A stretch of DNA of 36,744 nt from Prolixibacteraceae bacterium (GTDB lineage Bacteria; Bacteroidota; Bacteroidia; Bacteroidales; Prolixibacteraceae), in assembly GCA_003457135.1 (NCBI GenBank), contig DMSQ01000021.1:21109-57852 (forward strand). Direction: 5' to 3'. The notes under the pieces are model-generated. The model saw nothing but the letters and a program-made list of their open reading frames with translations. It had not been told where the DNA came from and ran no database searches. Positions 7,661 through 15,746 of the stretch are shown in pieces. Within the stretch, counting starts at the first letter, position 1; each line of letters starts with the position of its first letter. The position numbers and the translations under genes are program-made.

Positions 7661-8230
7661 ATGATCGCTATTACATTAACCTATATTCAGGATATTCTGA
7701 AAGAACATTTCAGGAACGAATTTAGAACTCCCGACAAGGCTGTTCTTTCGAATATTGTTAAAGCTGATGGATCAGGCGCACAGAATGTTGATGGAAAAAT
7801 CGTTTTTTTTCTTGTAAGTCTGGATGATGAGTCCACTTTAAAAAACAGTCTGAGTCGTTCCTCCAATCAGGACAACAGTTCATTTATACAAAAGAGCCCT
7901 AACTTACATTTAAATTTGCAGTTGCTTTTTTGCGCTAATTTTGACAGCAGCCTTTATGTGGAAGGGTTAAGCTATCTTTCTTCCCTGATCCGCTTCTTTC
8001 AGGCCCATAAAATACTAGAATTAGACCCTCCAAATAATTCACACGCGAATAAAATCAGGTTAAGTTTTGAATTGTGCAAATTAGATTATGCCCAATTAAG
8101 TCACCTGTGGTCTGCCATAGGCAGTAAGCTAATGCCCTCTGTTCTGTATCAGGTTCGGTTAGTAACATTTGATGAATTACCTGTAGAAAGAATGACACCA
8201 CTCATTAAAGAAACTGCAACTCAAACATAA
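7661..8230 (+). CDS. DUF4255 protein, eCIS tail terminator/cap (Afp16/Pvc16-like)
   Basis: 189 residues. The N-terminus (AITLTYIQDILKEHFR) and the central strand pattern VFFLVSLDDESTLKN then LHLNLQLLFCANFD match the DUF4255 (Pvc16 N-terminal) family, found almost only in eCIS loci and related to phage tail terminators. The last part, YQVRLVTFDE, is also typical. The protein caps the distal end of tube and sheath and so sets where polymerisation stops. It opens the long plus-strand series of structural genes, with an AT-rich 200-base leader upstream in which I see no convincing promoter box. Confidence 0.88.
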   Translation: MIAITLTYIQDILKEHFRNEFRTPDKAVLSNIVKADGSGAQNVDGKIVFFLVSLDDESTLKNSLSRSSNQDNSSFIQKSPNLHLNLQLLFCANFDSSLYVEGLSYLSSLIRFFQAHKILELDPPNNSHANKIRLSFELCKLDYAQLSHLWSAIGSKLMPSVLYQVRLVTFDELPVERMTPLIKETATQT

Positions 8231-8238
8231 TTCATAGC

Positions 8239-9267
8239 ATGCAACAAACCTATAATCATTTATTAACCTTTTTATTTAAGCACCGGTATTTCAGGAATGA
8301 ACTATTCAAATCAATCGAAATCTCGTTTGCCGAAGGAACAACCAAGTTGTTAAATGATCTGTGTATAATCATAAAGCCTTTTACCGGAGGATTTCATCTG
8401 TTGGCATGCAATACCGAATTATTGGATTCATTAAATGATACCGATCCAATTCAGCTTCATTTTAACTGCACGGATCCCTTATACATCAATTACACCGAAT
8501 TGCCTTTGTATCATCTGACTGACAATCTTTTATATTTTAATAATTTGTCCGTTATTCCCGATCAGGACGGTGAAGGTTTTCGTCCTAACGAAGCAGAATT
8601 CGTTGGGCAAAGCGAAGTTGTACCGGTAAGTCATGGAAAAATCAAACTTCCCACATTCGAATCGTCAAAAAAATATCGGTTTACCGATGCATTAGGGAAT
8701 GAAATTTCTTCCCAAAGCATAACGCAGACCAAACAATACTCCAATGAGTTTATGCTTTCCGATTTGCCCCAAGGACTTGTCCGCTTTTTTGCTGACGATG
8801 TTGAATCAGGAAAGGTTTACTACCATCCAAAATCTTTCTGGAAAAAACCTTTAGGAATAGTAGATATCTATGTTGGAGAACTTTTCAACCAATACAAGGA
8901 AAAGGGGAAAGTTGATTATGCAGTCAGTTTTAACAATCGAAAAACAATCTGGAAGTATTTTTTTGTTAGTCCGGTCTATCAGAAATTCAGTAATTTAAGC
9001 ATTATCAACAAAGGCAGTGAGCAAATTTTCAATCCACCTCAAAAGCAACTTGTTTATAAAAATCCGGAAGCCTGGGTATTCGAATCCAAAAACAAAATTC
9101 CCCTTTCCGAAATTTCTGATGAAATCTACCAATTGTTCGATAATTATGAATCAGAACAAAGACCGGGAAAGATCATTCATAAAAATTTAGTCAAAGCGAC
9201 TCCTGAACAGTTGCATTATGAAGTTACGAAATCTGAAGAACCAGCTTATTCACATATTTATTTATAA
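8239..9267 (+). CDS. eCIS-associated protein, possible cap partner
   Basis: 342 residues; no family recognised with confidence. It starts eight bases after the DUF4255 gene and 20 bases before the sheath gene, so it lies in the structural operon. No signal peptide or membrane segment. The N-terminal 100 residues alternate hydrophobic strands (LCIIIKPFTGGFHLLAC), suggesting a beta-rich domain, and the middle (residues about 125-195) reads like an Ig- or carbohydrate-binding-like sandwich that includes YRFTDALGNEI and LPQGLVRFFADD. AlgoCIS, the characterised eCIS of a related bacterium, has a two-part cap, so a cap adaptor is a reasonable guess from position. Alternatives are a surface decoration or an assembly factor. 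Confidence 0.8.
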   Translation: MQQTYNHLLTFLFKHRYFRNELFKSIEISFAEGTTKLLNDLCIIIKPFTGGFHLLACNTELLDSLNDTDPIQLHFNCTDPLYINYTELPLYHLTDNLLYFNNLSVIPDQDGEGFRPNEAEFVGQSEVVPVSHGKIKLPTFESSKKYRFTDALGNEISSQSITQTKQYSNEFMLSDLPQGLVRFFADDVESGKVYYHPKSFWKKPLGIVDIYVGELFNQYKEKGKVDYAVSFNNRKTIWKYFFVSPVYQKFSNLSIINKGSEQIFNPPQKQLVYKNPEAWVFESKNKIPLSEISDEIYQLFDNYESEQRPGKIIHKNLVKATPEQLHYEVTKSEEPAYSHIYL

Positions 9268-9287
9268 ACAATTAACTTAGAAAGATT

Positions 9288-11378
9288 ATGGCACAAAGGT
9301 TAATGACACCCGGCGTTTATATTGAAGAAGTAAACGCTTTCCCCGGCTCGGTAGTCGAGGTCGCAACAGCCATTCCTGCTTTTATCGGATATACCGAAAA
9401 AGCCTCCAGAAATGGCAAAACACTATTAAATCAGCCTATAAGAATTACTTCAATTGCGGAGTATCTTCCTCTTTTTGGCGGAGCAATTAAACCTGTGTTT
9501 ACGCTCGATGAACCGGTAAATGACGCAACAAATAAAAATGAAATCGCCATCAATGGTACACCAAAAGTTATTGCCTACAAGGAAAACAACTTATTGTACA
9601 TGTATCATGGACTTCAGCTTTTTTTCAATAATGGCGGAGGTACTTGCTACATAGTATCTGTTGGTACTTATGAGGGGACAGAACAGGTTGAAGTCAAAAA
9701 AGATTTACTTGAAAAAGGTCTGGACACCCTGCTCAAGGAACAGGAACCAACGATGATCGTAATTCCTGATGCAGTTAAATTGGCTGTTGACGAATGTTAC
9801 GATCTTTATAAGAAAGTACTTGCACATTGTGCTAAAATGCAGAGCAGAGTTGCAATACTCGATATTCATAATGGGGATCAGGCCCGGATTACAAGCCCTG
9901 CATCCGAAGATATAATTGCTAATTTCAGGGAGTTAATAGGCACTGAATACCTCAACTATGCTGCAGCTTATTATCCCTGGTTAAATACCAACATTGTACC
10001 GAAAGGAGAAATTACCTTTGACAATCTTGATATTACAGTTGACCTGAATAAATTATTGCCGGAAGTGGCTGCGATTGGTTTAACAGCTAATTTTCCAACT
10101 GGTAAACCGACTTTAAATGCAGCAATTATCAGAGACAAACTGAAGGATCTCAAAATAGCAATAGATAAAGATAAAGCTGAGGATGCAGAATACAAAGAGG
10201 TGAAAACTGACGAAAATAAATTGAAGGAATTTATCAATATGTCGCTAAATAATTTAAGTGATGCATCGCTGGTCGAGACTAAAAAATTAGTGATGAATTA
10301 TTTGAAAAGCGATGAAGCCTTCAAAGAAGTAATAATAAAAGAGAAACAGGCTGATATCGAAAAGGCACTTCTGGCAGATAATGAAACGGAATTCGGGAAG
10401 GCAAAAGCCGAGTCAAATGAAGTGAATGAATTCTTTAAAAAAGAATTGGATAAATTGAAAGATGCTGAACCTCAAAGTACTGATGAATTAGTTTTGAGCT
10501 ATTTAAAAGGTAACGAAAAGGTTAAGGCAGCCATATTAAAAGATAAACAGTCAGAACTTGTAAAAGTGCTAAAAACTGATTCTAATAAAGACGAATATGA
10601 GGCCGCAAAAGCGAATGAGAATAAACTGAAAGAATTTGTTGTTAAATCATTTGGCGAATTAGAGAATGGAAACCTGAAAGAAACCAGGAAACTACTTGAT
10701 GACTATATCATTAATAAAAAGCGCAATTACCATCAGGGTTTAATTGCCACAAGCCCAACCTATTCAAATCTTCTGGAACAGATCAGGTTGGTGATAAACC
10801 TTCTTCCGCCATCCTCAGCCATGGCAGGTATTTATACTATGGTTGATAACAGCAGGGGAGTATGGAAATCACCGGCAAATATCAGTCTAAACAGTGTGAT
10901 TAAGCCATCTACCAACATCAGCCATGACGAGCAGGAAAATTTAAATGTGGATGCAGTATCCGGAAAGTCAATCAATGCAATCAGAACCTTCCCCGGGATC
11001 GGAACTTTGGTTTGGGGGGGCCGGACCTTGGATGGAAACAGTCTGGACTGGAGGTATATAAATGTCAGGCGAACCATGATCATGTTGGAGCAATCTATAA
11101 AATTAGCCTTGCGATCGTATGTATTTGAGCCAAATGACGCGAATACCTGGGTTACTGTCAGAAGTATGATCGTCAATTTCCTAACTGAGAAGTGGAAGCA
11201 GGGCGCATTGGCCGGATCATCACCCGCCGATGCCTTTGATGTTCAGATAGGGCTTGGCATTACTATGACGAGCCTGGATATTTTGGAAGGAAGGATGTTG
11301 GTCTCTGTAAAACTGGCTATTGTACGACCGGCAGAATTCATCGTCGTTACCTTTGAACAACAGATGCAAAAATCATAA
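9288..11378 (+). CDS. eCIS contractile sheath protein with repeat insertion
   Basis: 696 residues. The phage-tail sheath fold is evident at both ends: TPGVYIEEVNAFPGSVVEV at residues 7-25, and the conserved C-terminal part YINVRRTMIMLEQSIKLALR (590-609) through FEPNDANTWVTVRSMIVNFL to the end. This is the polymer that shortens and drives the tube through a target envelope. It is the only sheath gene here, whereas Afp-type loci usually have two or three. Residues about 281-474 form a charged, helix-rich insertion of three related tandem units (see the separate repeat entry). In phage sheaths such inserted domains point outward, so it probably decorates the particle surface. The tube gene follows 41 bases later. 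Confidence 0.95.
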   Translation: MAQRLMTPGVYIEEVNAFPGSVVEVATAIPAFIGYTEKASRNGKTLLNQPIRITSIAEYLPLFGGAIKPVFTLDEPVNDATNKNEIAINGTPKVIAYKENNLLYMYHGLQLFFNNGGGTCYIVSVGTYEGTEQVEVKKDLLEKGLDTLLKEQEPTMIVIPDAVKLAVDECYDLYKKVLAHCAKMQSRVAILDIHNGDQARITSPASEDIIANFRELIGTEYLNYAAAYYPWLNTNIVPKGEITFDNLDITVDLNKLLPEVAAIGLTANFPTGKPTLNAAIIRDKLKDLKIAIDKDKAEDAEYKEVKTDENKLKEFINMSLNNLSDASLVETKKLVMNYLKSDEAFKEVIIKEKQADIEKALLADNETEFGKAKAESNEVNEFFKKELDKLKDAEPQSTDELVLSYLKGNEKVKAAILKDKQSELVKVLKTDSNKDEYEAAKANENKLKEFVVKSFGELENGNLKETRKLLDDYIINKKRNYHQGLIATSPTYSNLLEQIRLVINLLPPSSAMAGIYTMVDNSRGVWKSPANISLNSVIKPSTNISHDEQENLNVDAVSGKSINAIRTFPGIGTLVWGGRTLDGNSLDWRYINVRRTMIMLEQSIKLALRSYVFEPNDANTWVTVRSMIVNFLTEKWKQGALAGSSPADAFDVQIGLGITMTSLDILEGRMLVSVKLAIVRPAEFIVVTFEQQMQKS
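10128..10709 (+). repeat. Three tandem 58-69-residue repeats in the sheath insertion
   Basis: Protein-level repeats at residues 281-349, 350-416 and 417-474. Unit starts are IRDKLKDLK, IKEKQADIEKAL and LKDKQSELVKVL. The middles share DENKLKEF, SNEVNEFF and NENKLKEF. The ends share KKLVMNYLKSDEAFK, DELVLSYLKGNEKVK and RKLLDDYI. DNA identity between units is low, so the duplication is old. All units look helical and rich in Lys and Glu. Confidence 0.85.
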
Positions 11379-11419
11379 TTAAAAACAAATTTTCATAAAC
11401 CTTTTTAAAATATAACATC

Positions 11420-11872
11420 ATGGCAGGAGAAAAACAAGACAATAACTGGCCGTTACCAAAATTTTATTTCATGGTTGACTGGGGCAGTAAAACAAATATT
11501 CCTTTTCAGGAAGTTAGTGGGTTAGATATTGAAGTAGAGCCATTGACATACAGGCACGGCAACAATAAGGTATTTTCCGAAATCAGTATGCCTGGAATGG
11601 TAAAGAACAGCAAGGTTATCATGAAAAAAGGAGTATTTGCCAAAGATAACAGCTTTGCCGATTGGTACACGACAATCAAGATGAATACGATCGAGCGTCA
11701 AAATGTGGTCATCAAACTTTTAGATGAGTTAGGGAAACCAACCATGACCTGGACACTGTTAAATGCCTGGCCGACTAAAATCAGTTCAACTGATCTGAAG
11801 TCAAATGCGAATGAAGTTGCTATCGAAAGCATCGAGATTATGCACGAAGGGTTAACCATAGAAAATAAATAA
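11420..11872 (+). CDS. eCIS inner tube protein (gp19-like, Afp1/5-like)
   Basis: 150 residues, the usual size of T4 gp19/Hcp-like tube subunits. The N-terminal strand FYFMVDWGSKTNIPFQEVSGLDIEVE contains the F-x-EVSGL motif shared by tube proteins. The C-terminal part has the alternating strands and VAIESIEIMHEGLTIE end expected for the beta-barrel hexamer that stacks into the tube. As the first of two adjacent tube-type genes, right after the sheath, it is probably the main tube subunit. It is followed after five bases by the second paralogue. Confidence 0.93.
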   Translation: MAGEKQDNNWPLPKFYFMVDWGSKTNIPFQEVSGLDIEVEPLTYRHGNNKVFSEISMPGMVKNSKVIMKKGVFAKDNSFADWYTTIKMNTIERQNVVIKLLDELGKPTMTWTLLNAWPTKISSTDLKSNANEVAIESIEIMHEGLTIENK

Positions 11873-11877
11873 GAAAT

Positions 11878-12333
11878 ATGGGAAATGATAGTTTTTTCAA
11901 GCCTGGCTATACTCCGCCGACGGCCTTTTATTTTTCTGTAAAATTTGCAGGCTTTGATGAAATGGATAGTAGTTTTCAGGAAGTATCGGGTTTGAAAGTA
12001 ACTGTTGGAACGGTAGAAAAAAAGGAAGGTGGTGACAATAACTTTGTTCATCACCTCCCAACTCCGCCGACATTTGACAACCTGGTATTAAAAAGGTGCT
12101 TATTGTATAACTCGAAGTTGAATAAATGGTGCAGAGATGCCATTGAAGATTTCAAGTTTGATCCGAAGGATATCAAATTGGCGCTTCTGGGAGCAAATGG
12201 CGGAAACTTGGCTTCGTGGACCATCGTTAAGGCTTTCCCAATTTCCTGGGAATTATCAACGCTTAACAGTACCAGCAACCAATTGGCTATCGAAACACTG
12301 ACATTGAAATACAGGCTTTTTAGAAAAGATTAA
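11878..12333 (+). CDS. eCIS tube protein paralogue, likely tube initiator (gp19-like)
   Basis: 151 residues, homologous in layout to the gene before it: FYFSVKFAGFDEMDSSFQEVSGLKVTV at the N-terminus with the same F-QEVSGL motif, and LAIETLTLKYRLFRK at the C-terminus. The two are clearly diverged, so they are not interchangeable copies. In characterised eCIS the paralogue coded next to the hub genes (Afp5 or Afp6 position) forms the first rings that join the tube to the spike. That role is inferred here from gene order. It is spaced five bases from the upstream tube gene and three bases from the DUF5908 gene. Confidence 0.9.
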   Translation: MGNDSFFKPGYTPPTAFYFSVKFAGFDEMDSSFQEVSGLKVTVGTVEKKEGGDNNFVHHLPTPPTFDNLVLKRCLLYNSKLNKWCRDAIEDFKFDPKDIKLALLGANGGNLASWTIVKAFPISWELSTLNSTSNQLAIETLTLKYRLFRKD

Positions 12334-12336
12334 CCT

Positions 12337-12519
12337 ATGGCATTGATTATAAAAGAGCTTATCGTAAGGGGAATCGTAACCAATGATTATTCACAATCAG
12401 TTGAATCCCCTCTGGTAAAAGAAGAACTGATGCAATACCTGGAACAAATGAAAAGGGAAATTGAACGCGATTGCCTTGAAAAGGTCATGGTAAAACTGGA
12501 AACTAAAACAATCAGGTGA
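12337..12519 (+). CDS. DUF5908-family mini-protein
   Basis: 60 residues. It begins MALIIKELIVRGIVTND, the typical start of the DUF5908 family seen in Bacteroidota eCIS loci between tube and LysM genes, and ends in an amphipathic helix (LVKEELMQYLEQMKREIERD). The C-terminal half could pack against a partner as a helical hairpin or coiled coil. Spacing to both neighbours is under ten bases, so it is translated within the structural series. Its role is unknown; an assembly chaperone or small hub component is possible. Confidence 0.8.
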   Translation: MALIIKELIVRGIVTNDYSQSVESPLVKEELMQYLEQMKREIERDCLEKVMVKLETKTIR

Positions 12520-12526
12520 ACGAGTT

Positions 12527-13183
12527 ATGGGCGAATTAACCAAAATGAAAATTGTTGCATACAAAGATCCTGATTATTCAAGCCAAACAGGGAAGTATGA
12601 TGTACTTGTAAATCCTGAAAACTATAAGCTGAAGAATGAGCAACAATATACAACGAATGATACAACGAACGGATCAAGTGTTCAGACTGCCAAGTATAAA
12701 GGAGGCGGTTCCGGCTTGTTTGAGCTCGCATTATTTTTTGATGGAACCGGAATCATTTCGAAAAAAAAAGTGGATGATCAGATTAAAGAGGTAAAAGATC
12801 TGGTATATAAATATAACGGAGATATTCATGAGCCCAATTACCTGCGGGTATATTGGGGTACCCAATCGTTGTTTCAGGGAAGGTTGAAATCATGGAATGT
12901 CAACTATACCATGCTTGATATGGATGGTTCGCCCCTGAGGGCTGAGGTATCTTTGGTTTTGGTCGCATCGGTGAGCGCGAAGAAAAAGGCTCTCGAGGAA
13001 AAGAAAAATTCCTCTGACCTTACGCATATCAGAGAAGTACTTGATGGAGATAATCTACCATTGATGTGCTATCGGATTTATGGCGACAGCAGCCATTATA
13101 TAAAAGTTGCACAGCATAATGGATTAACCAATTTCCGGGCAATCAAACCGGGCGATGAAATCACTTTCCCTCCTGTAATATAG
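12527..13183 (+). CDS. eCIS LysM-containing baseplate hub protein (Afp7-like)
   Basis: 218 residues in two parts. Residues 1-150 are the CIS-tube-type domain: YDVLVNPENYKLKNEQQYTT, then LFELALFFDGTG, and RVYWGTQSLFQGRLKSWNVN with the strand LRAEVSLVLV. Residues about 168-218 form a LysM-like module (LPLMCYRIYGDSSHYIKVAQ, then IKPGDEITFPP), which in phage and eCIS hub proteins helps lock tube and spike together. It is followed by the spike gene after five bases. The combination and order match Afp7/Pvc7. Confidence 0.92.
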   Translation: MGELTKMKIVAYKDPDYSSQTGKYDVLVNPENYKLKNEQQYTTNDTTNGSSVQTAKYKGGGSGLFELALFFDGTGIISKKKVDDQIKEVKDLVYKYNGDIHEPNYLRVYWGTQSLFQGRLKSWNVNYTMLDMDGSPLRAEVSLVLVASVSAKKKALEEKKNSSDLTHIREVLDGDNLPLMCYRIYGDSSHYIKVAQHNGLTNFRAIKPGDEITFPPVI

Positions 13184-13188
13184 TAATC

Positions 13189-14985
13189 ATGGCAAAGGTA
13201 TTGCAACAATCTGACGGTGTAATAAGCTTTGATATTTTTATCAATGGCTCTAAAATCAAAGATGTTGTGGAGGTTATTGAAATTTCCATTCAAATGGAGG
13301 TTAATAAAATAGCTTCGGCTACCATATTAATCGAAGATGGCGGAGCGATTGGTGTTGTCAATAATCCGTTCACGAACAGTGAGGGAACTGATTTTATTCC
13401 TGGAAATGAGATAGAAATCTCTTTAGGATATGATAACAGCAGAAAGTCAGCATTTAAAGGCATAATTACCTCACAGGGGCTCATGGTTAAAAATGGAAGA
13501 TCGCAACTGCAAATTACCTGTAAAGATAAAGCTGTAAGCATGACCAAAGGAAGGTTTAACGCCATCTTTCAAAATGGAAAGGATTCTGATGCCATAAAAA
13601 CTATTGCTGGCAAATATGGACTTCCGCTCACTATTGATGCTACTGTTCCGGAATTGCCGGTGTTAATGCAATATAATTGCAGCGATTGGGATTTTGTGGT
13701 GATCAGGTCTGAAATGAACAACATGGCAGTTCTGACCGATAAAAACAGCCTGATCATAAAAAAAACCGATTTTGGCAGTTCTCCAAAATTCGAAATTAAT
13801 GCCTCACAATTTATTATTGATATAGATCTTCTTCTTGATAGTGAAGATTTGGCTGACAGTTACAAACTGACAGCCTGGGATGTTAAAACACAGGCAAAAA
13901 TTGAAACAACGGTAAGCCTGTCCGATGATCTTTCGCAGGGAAACATTACTGCTGATAAATTATCCCAAGCTGCAGCTAACGGAGATTCAAATCTTTATTC
14001 ATCTGCTTCATTGTCGAATATTGAACTGAAGATCTGGGGAGAATCACTTGCAAACAAAGCTGTGCTGAGCAAAATTCAGGGCAAAATCTCGGTGCCCGGG
14101 ACTACTGAAATCATTGCCGGAGATATCATCAATCTTTCCGGGTTCAGTTCACGGTTTAATGGAAAAGCGTATATCTCGAAAATAAACCACCTGTTGACGG
14201 ATGGAAATTGGATCACTACATTACATGTGGGAAAATCTGCTCAGTTGCACTCATCGTTACCAGATGTTGAAGATATAATGGCATCAGGCCTGTTACCGGC
14301 TTCAAACGGCGCTCAAATAGCGAAAGTCAAAAAAATTGACGAGGACCCGGATGGGAATTATCGGGTACTGGTAAATCTGCCTTCTTTTTCAGGAACCGGT
14401 CAGGATGACGGCTTATGGGCAAGGTTGGCATTTCCATATGCCACTAAAGATGCAGGCTTTTTTTTCTTTCCTGAAGTAGGCGATGAAGTCTTATTAACTT
14501 TTATCAATAACGATCCCAGGCATGCTGTAATCACCGGGGCGTTGTACAATGCCATCAATAAGCCGAAGGAAATTCCTGATGCAAAAAATCAGTTTAAATC
14601 AATTTATTCCAGGACGGGGATTAATATAAGGTTCGATGACGAAGATAAAATCATAACGATAGAAACACCGGGAAAGAATGTGTTTGTTATGGACGATAAA
14701 AATAAAAGCATAAGTGTCAAGGACATTTCAGGTAATTCGGTATTGATGAATGACTCAGGTATTTCAATGGAGAGTCCCAAGGATATCATAATAAAAGCCA
14801 CAGGAAATGTGAACATCTCAGCTACATCAGGCATATCGCTTAAGTCGGACTCTGATGTAAAGGTTGATGGTCTGAACATCGTAAATAATGCAAAGGTAGG
14901 TTTTACCGCCAAAGGAAATGCCAGCGCTGAAATTTCAGCTTCAGGGCAAACTACCGTAAAAGGCGCCATGGTAATGATTAATTAA
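13189..14985 (+). CDS. eCIS spike protein, VgrG/gp27-gp5-like (Afp8-like)
   Basis: 598 residues. The N-terminal about 370 residues have the gp27/phage-GPD hub fold (VISFDIFINGSKIKDVVEVI, then EISLGYDNSRKSAFKGIITS). A gp5-type OB fold follows at about 375-465, including GLWARLAFPYATKDAGFFFF, PEVGDEVLLTFINNDPRHAV and ITGALYNA. The C-terminal 110 residues carry short alternating repeats (ISMESPKDIIIKATGNVNIS, and VKVDGLNIVNN) as in the triple-stranded beta-helix needle of VgrG trimers. It forms the trimer that carries the PAAR tip encoded by the next gene, 11 bases downstream. No extra effector domain is fused to its C-terminus. Confidence 0.93.
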   Translation: MAKVLQQSDGVISFDIFINGSKIKDVVEVIEISIQMEVNKIASATILIEDGGAIGVVNNPFTNSEGTDFIPGNEIEISLGYDNSRKSAFKGIITSQGLMVKNGRSQLQITCKDKAVSMTKGRFNAIFQNGKDSDAIKTIAGKYGLPLTIDATVPELPVLMQYNCSDWDFVVIRSEMNNMAVLTDKNSLIIKKTDFGSSPKFEINASQFIIDIDLLLDSEDLADSYKLTAWDVKTQAKIETTVSLSDDLSQGNITADKLSQAAANGDSNLYSSASLSNIELKIWGESLANKAVLSKIQGKISVPGTTEIIAGDIINLSGFSSRFNGKAYISKINHLLTDGNWITTLHVGKSAQLHSSLPDVEDIMASGLLPASNGAQIAKVKKIDEDPDGNYRVLVNLPSFSGTGQDDGLWARLAFPYATKDAGFFFFPEVGDEVLLTFINNDPRHAVITGALYNAINKPKEIPDAKNQFKSIYSRTGINIRFDDEDKIITIETPGKNVFVMDDKNKSISVKDISGNSVLMNDSGISMESPKDIIIKATGNVNISATSGISLKSDSDVKVDGLNIVNNAKVGFTAKGNASAEISASGQTTVKGAMVMIN

Positions 14986-14996
14986 TTCATATAGAA

Positions 14997-15296
14997 ATGG
15001 GATTAGCTGCCAGACTAACAGACATGCATACTTGTCCGATGCAAACACCAGGTTTGCCACCTATTCCACATGTCGGAGGACCGATTGTTGGTCCGGGCGT
15101 CTCAAATGTTTTGATAGGGAAACTTCCGGCTGCGGTATTGGGTGATATGCTTGTATGCGTAGGCCCGCCGGATTCAATCGTTAAAGGTTCTGCAACTGTC
15201 ATGATAAACGGAAAACCCGCCGCCAGAATGGGTGATAGTACGGCACACGGGGGCAGCATTGTATTAGGATGTCCAACAGTTATGATCGGAGGATAA
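14997..15296 (+). CDS. PAAR-domain spike tip (Afp10-like)
   Basis: 99 residues, a bare PAAR protein. The signature is visible twice: AARLTDMHTCPM at the N-terminus and PAARMGDSTAHGG near the C-terminus, separated by glycine-rich turns (VGGPIVGPGVSNVLI). Candidate zinc ligands are His11, Cys13, His25, Cys54, His84 and Cys92; which of them bind is inferred. The protein caps the needle with a sharp zinc-bound cone. It has no fused toxin domain. Four bases separate it from the gp25 gene. Confidence 0.95.
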   Translation: MGLAARLTDMHTCPMQTPGLPPIPHVGGPIVGPGVSNVLIGKLPAAVLGDMLVCVGPPDSIVKGSATVMINGKPAARMGDSTAHGGSIVLGCPTVMIGG

Positions 15297-15300
15297 TTGT

Positions 15301-15720
15301 ATGAAAGAGAAGAATAAAAACAATTCATTTTTAGGAAAAGGCTGGGCCTTTCCTCCTGAATTCAATTATGAAATGGGCACCATTGCAACCGTGGAAAAAG
15401 AAGAAGACATCAGGCAGAGTCTGAGAATAATAATAGGTACCATTCCGGGAGAGCGAGTCATGTTTCCAACATTTGGATGTGGTATCCGGATGTTTGTTTT
15501 TGAATCGAACGACCCGACACACATCAGCATGCTTAAAGATTCCATTTACGATGCCTTGCTTTACAATGAACCAAGAATAAAACTCGATCGGATTGAGATT
15601 ACGGATGATACTCAAATTCACGGATTGATACATATCCATATTTTCTACACCATCATAATTACAAACACGAGAAACAACATGGTGATCCCATTTTATTTAA
15701 AAGAAGGAACAAATCTTTAG
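15301..15720 (+). CDS. Baseplate gp25-like protein (Afp9-like)
   Basis: 139 residues with the gp25 fold of contractile tails: GWAFPPEFNYEMGTIATVEK, EDIRQSLRIIIGTIPGERVM, FPTFGCGIRMFVFE and the conserved ALLYNEPRIKLDRIEI with its EPR motif. gp25 links the inner baseplate to the first sheath ring and is needed to start sheath assembly. It sits between the PAAR and baseplate J genes, as expected for this kind of locus. Confidence 0.93.
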   Translation: MKEKNKNNSFLGKGWAFPPEFNYEMGTIATVEKEEDIRQSLRIIIGTIPGERVMFPTFGCGIRMFVFESNDPTHISMLKDSIYDALLYNEPRIKLDRIEITDDTQIHGLIHIHIFYTIIITNTRNNMVIPFYLKEGTNL

Positions 15721-15746
15721 TAGTAAAAACTTTTTCATTTGACTGT

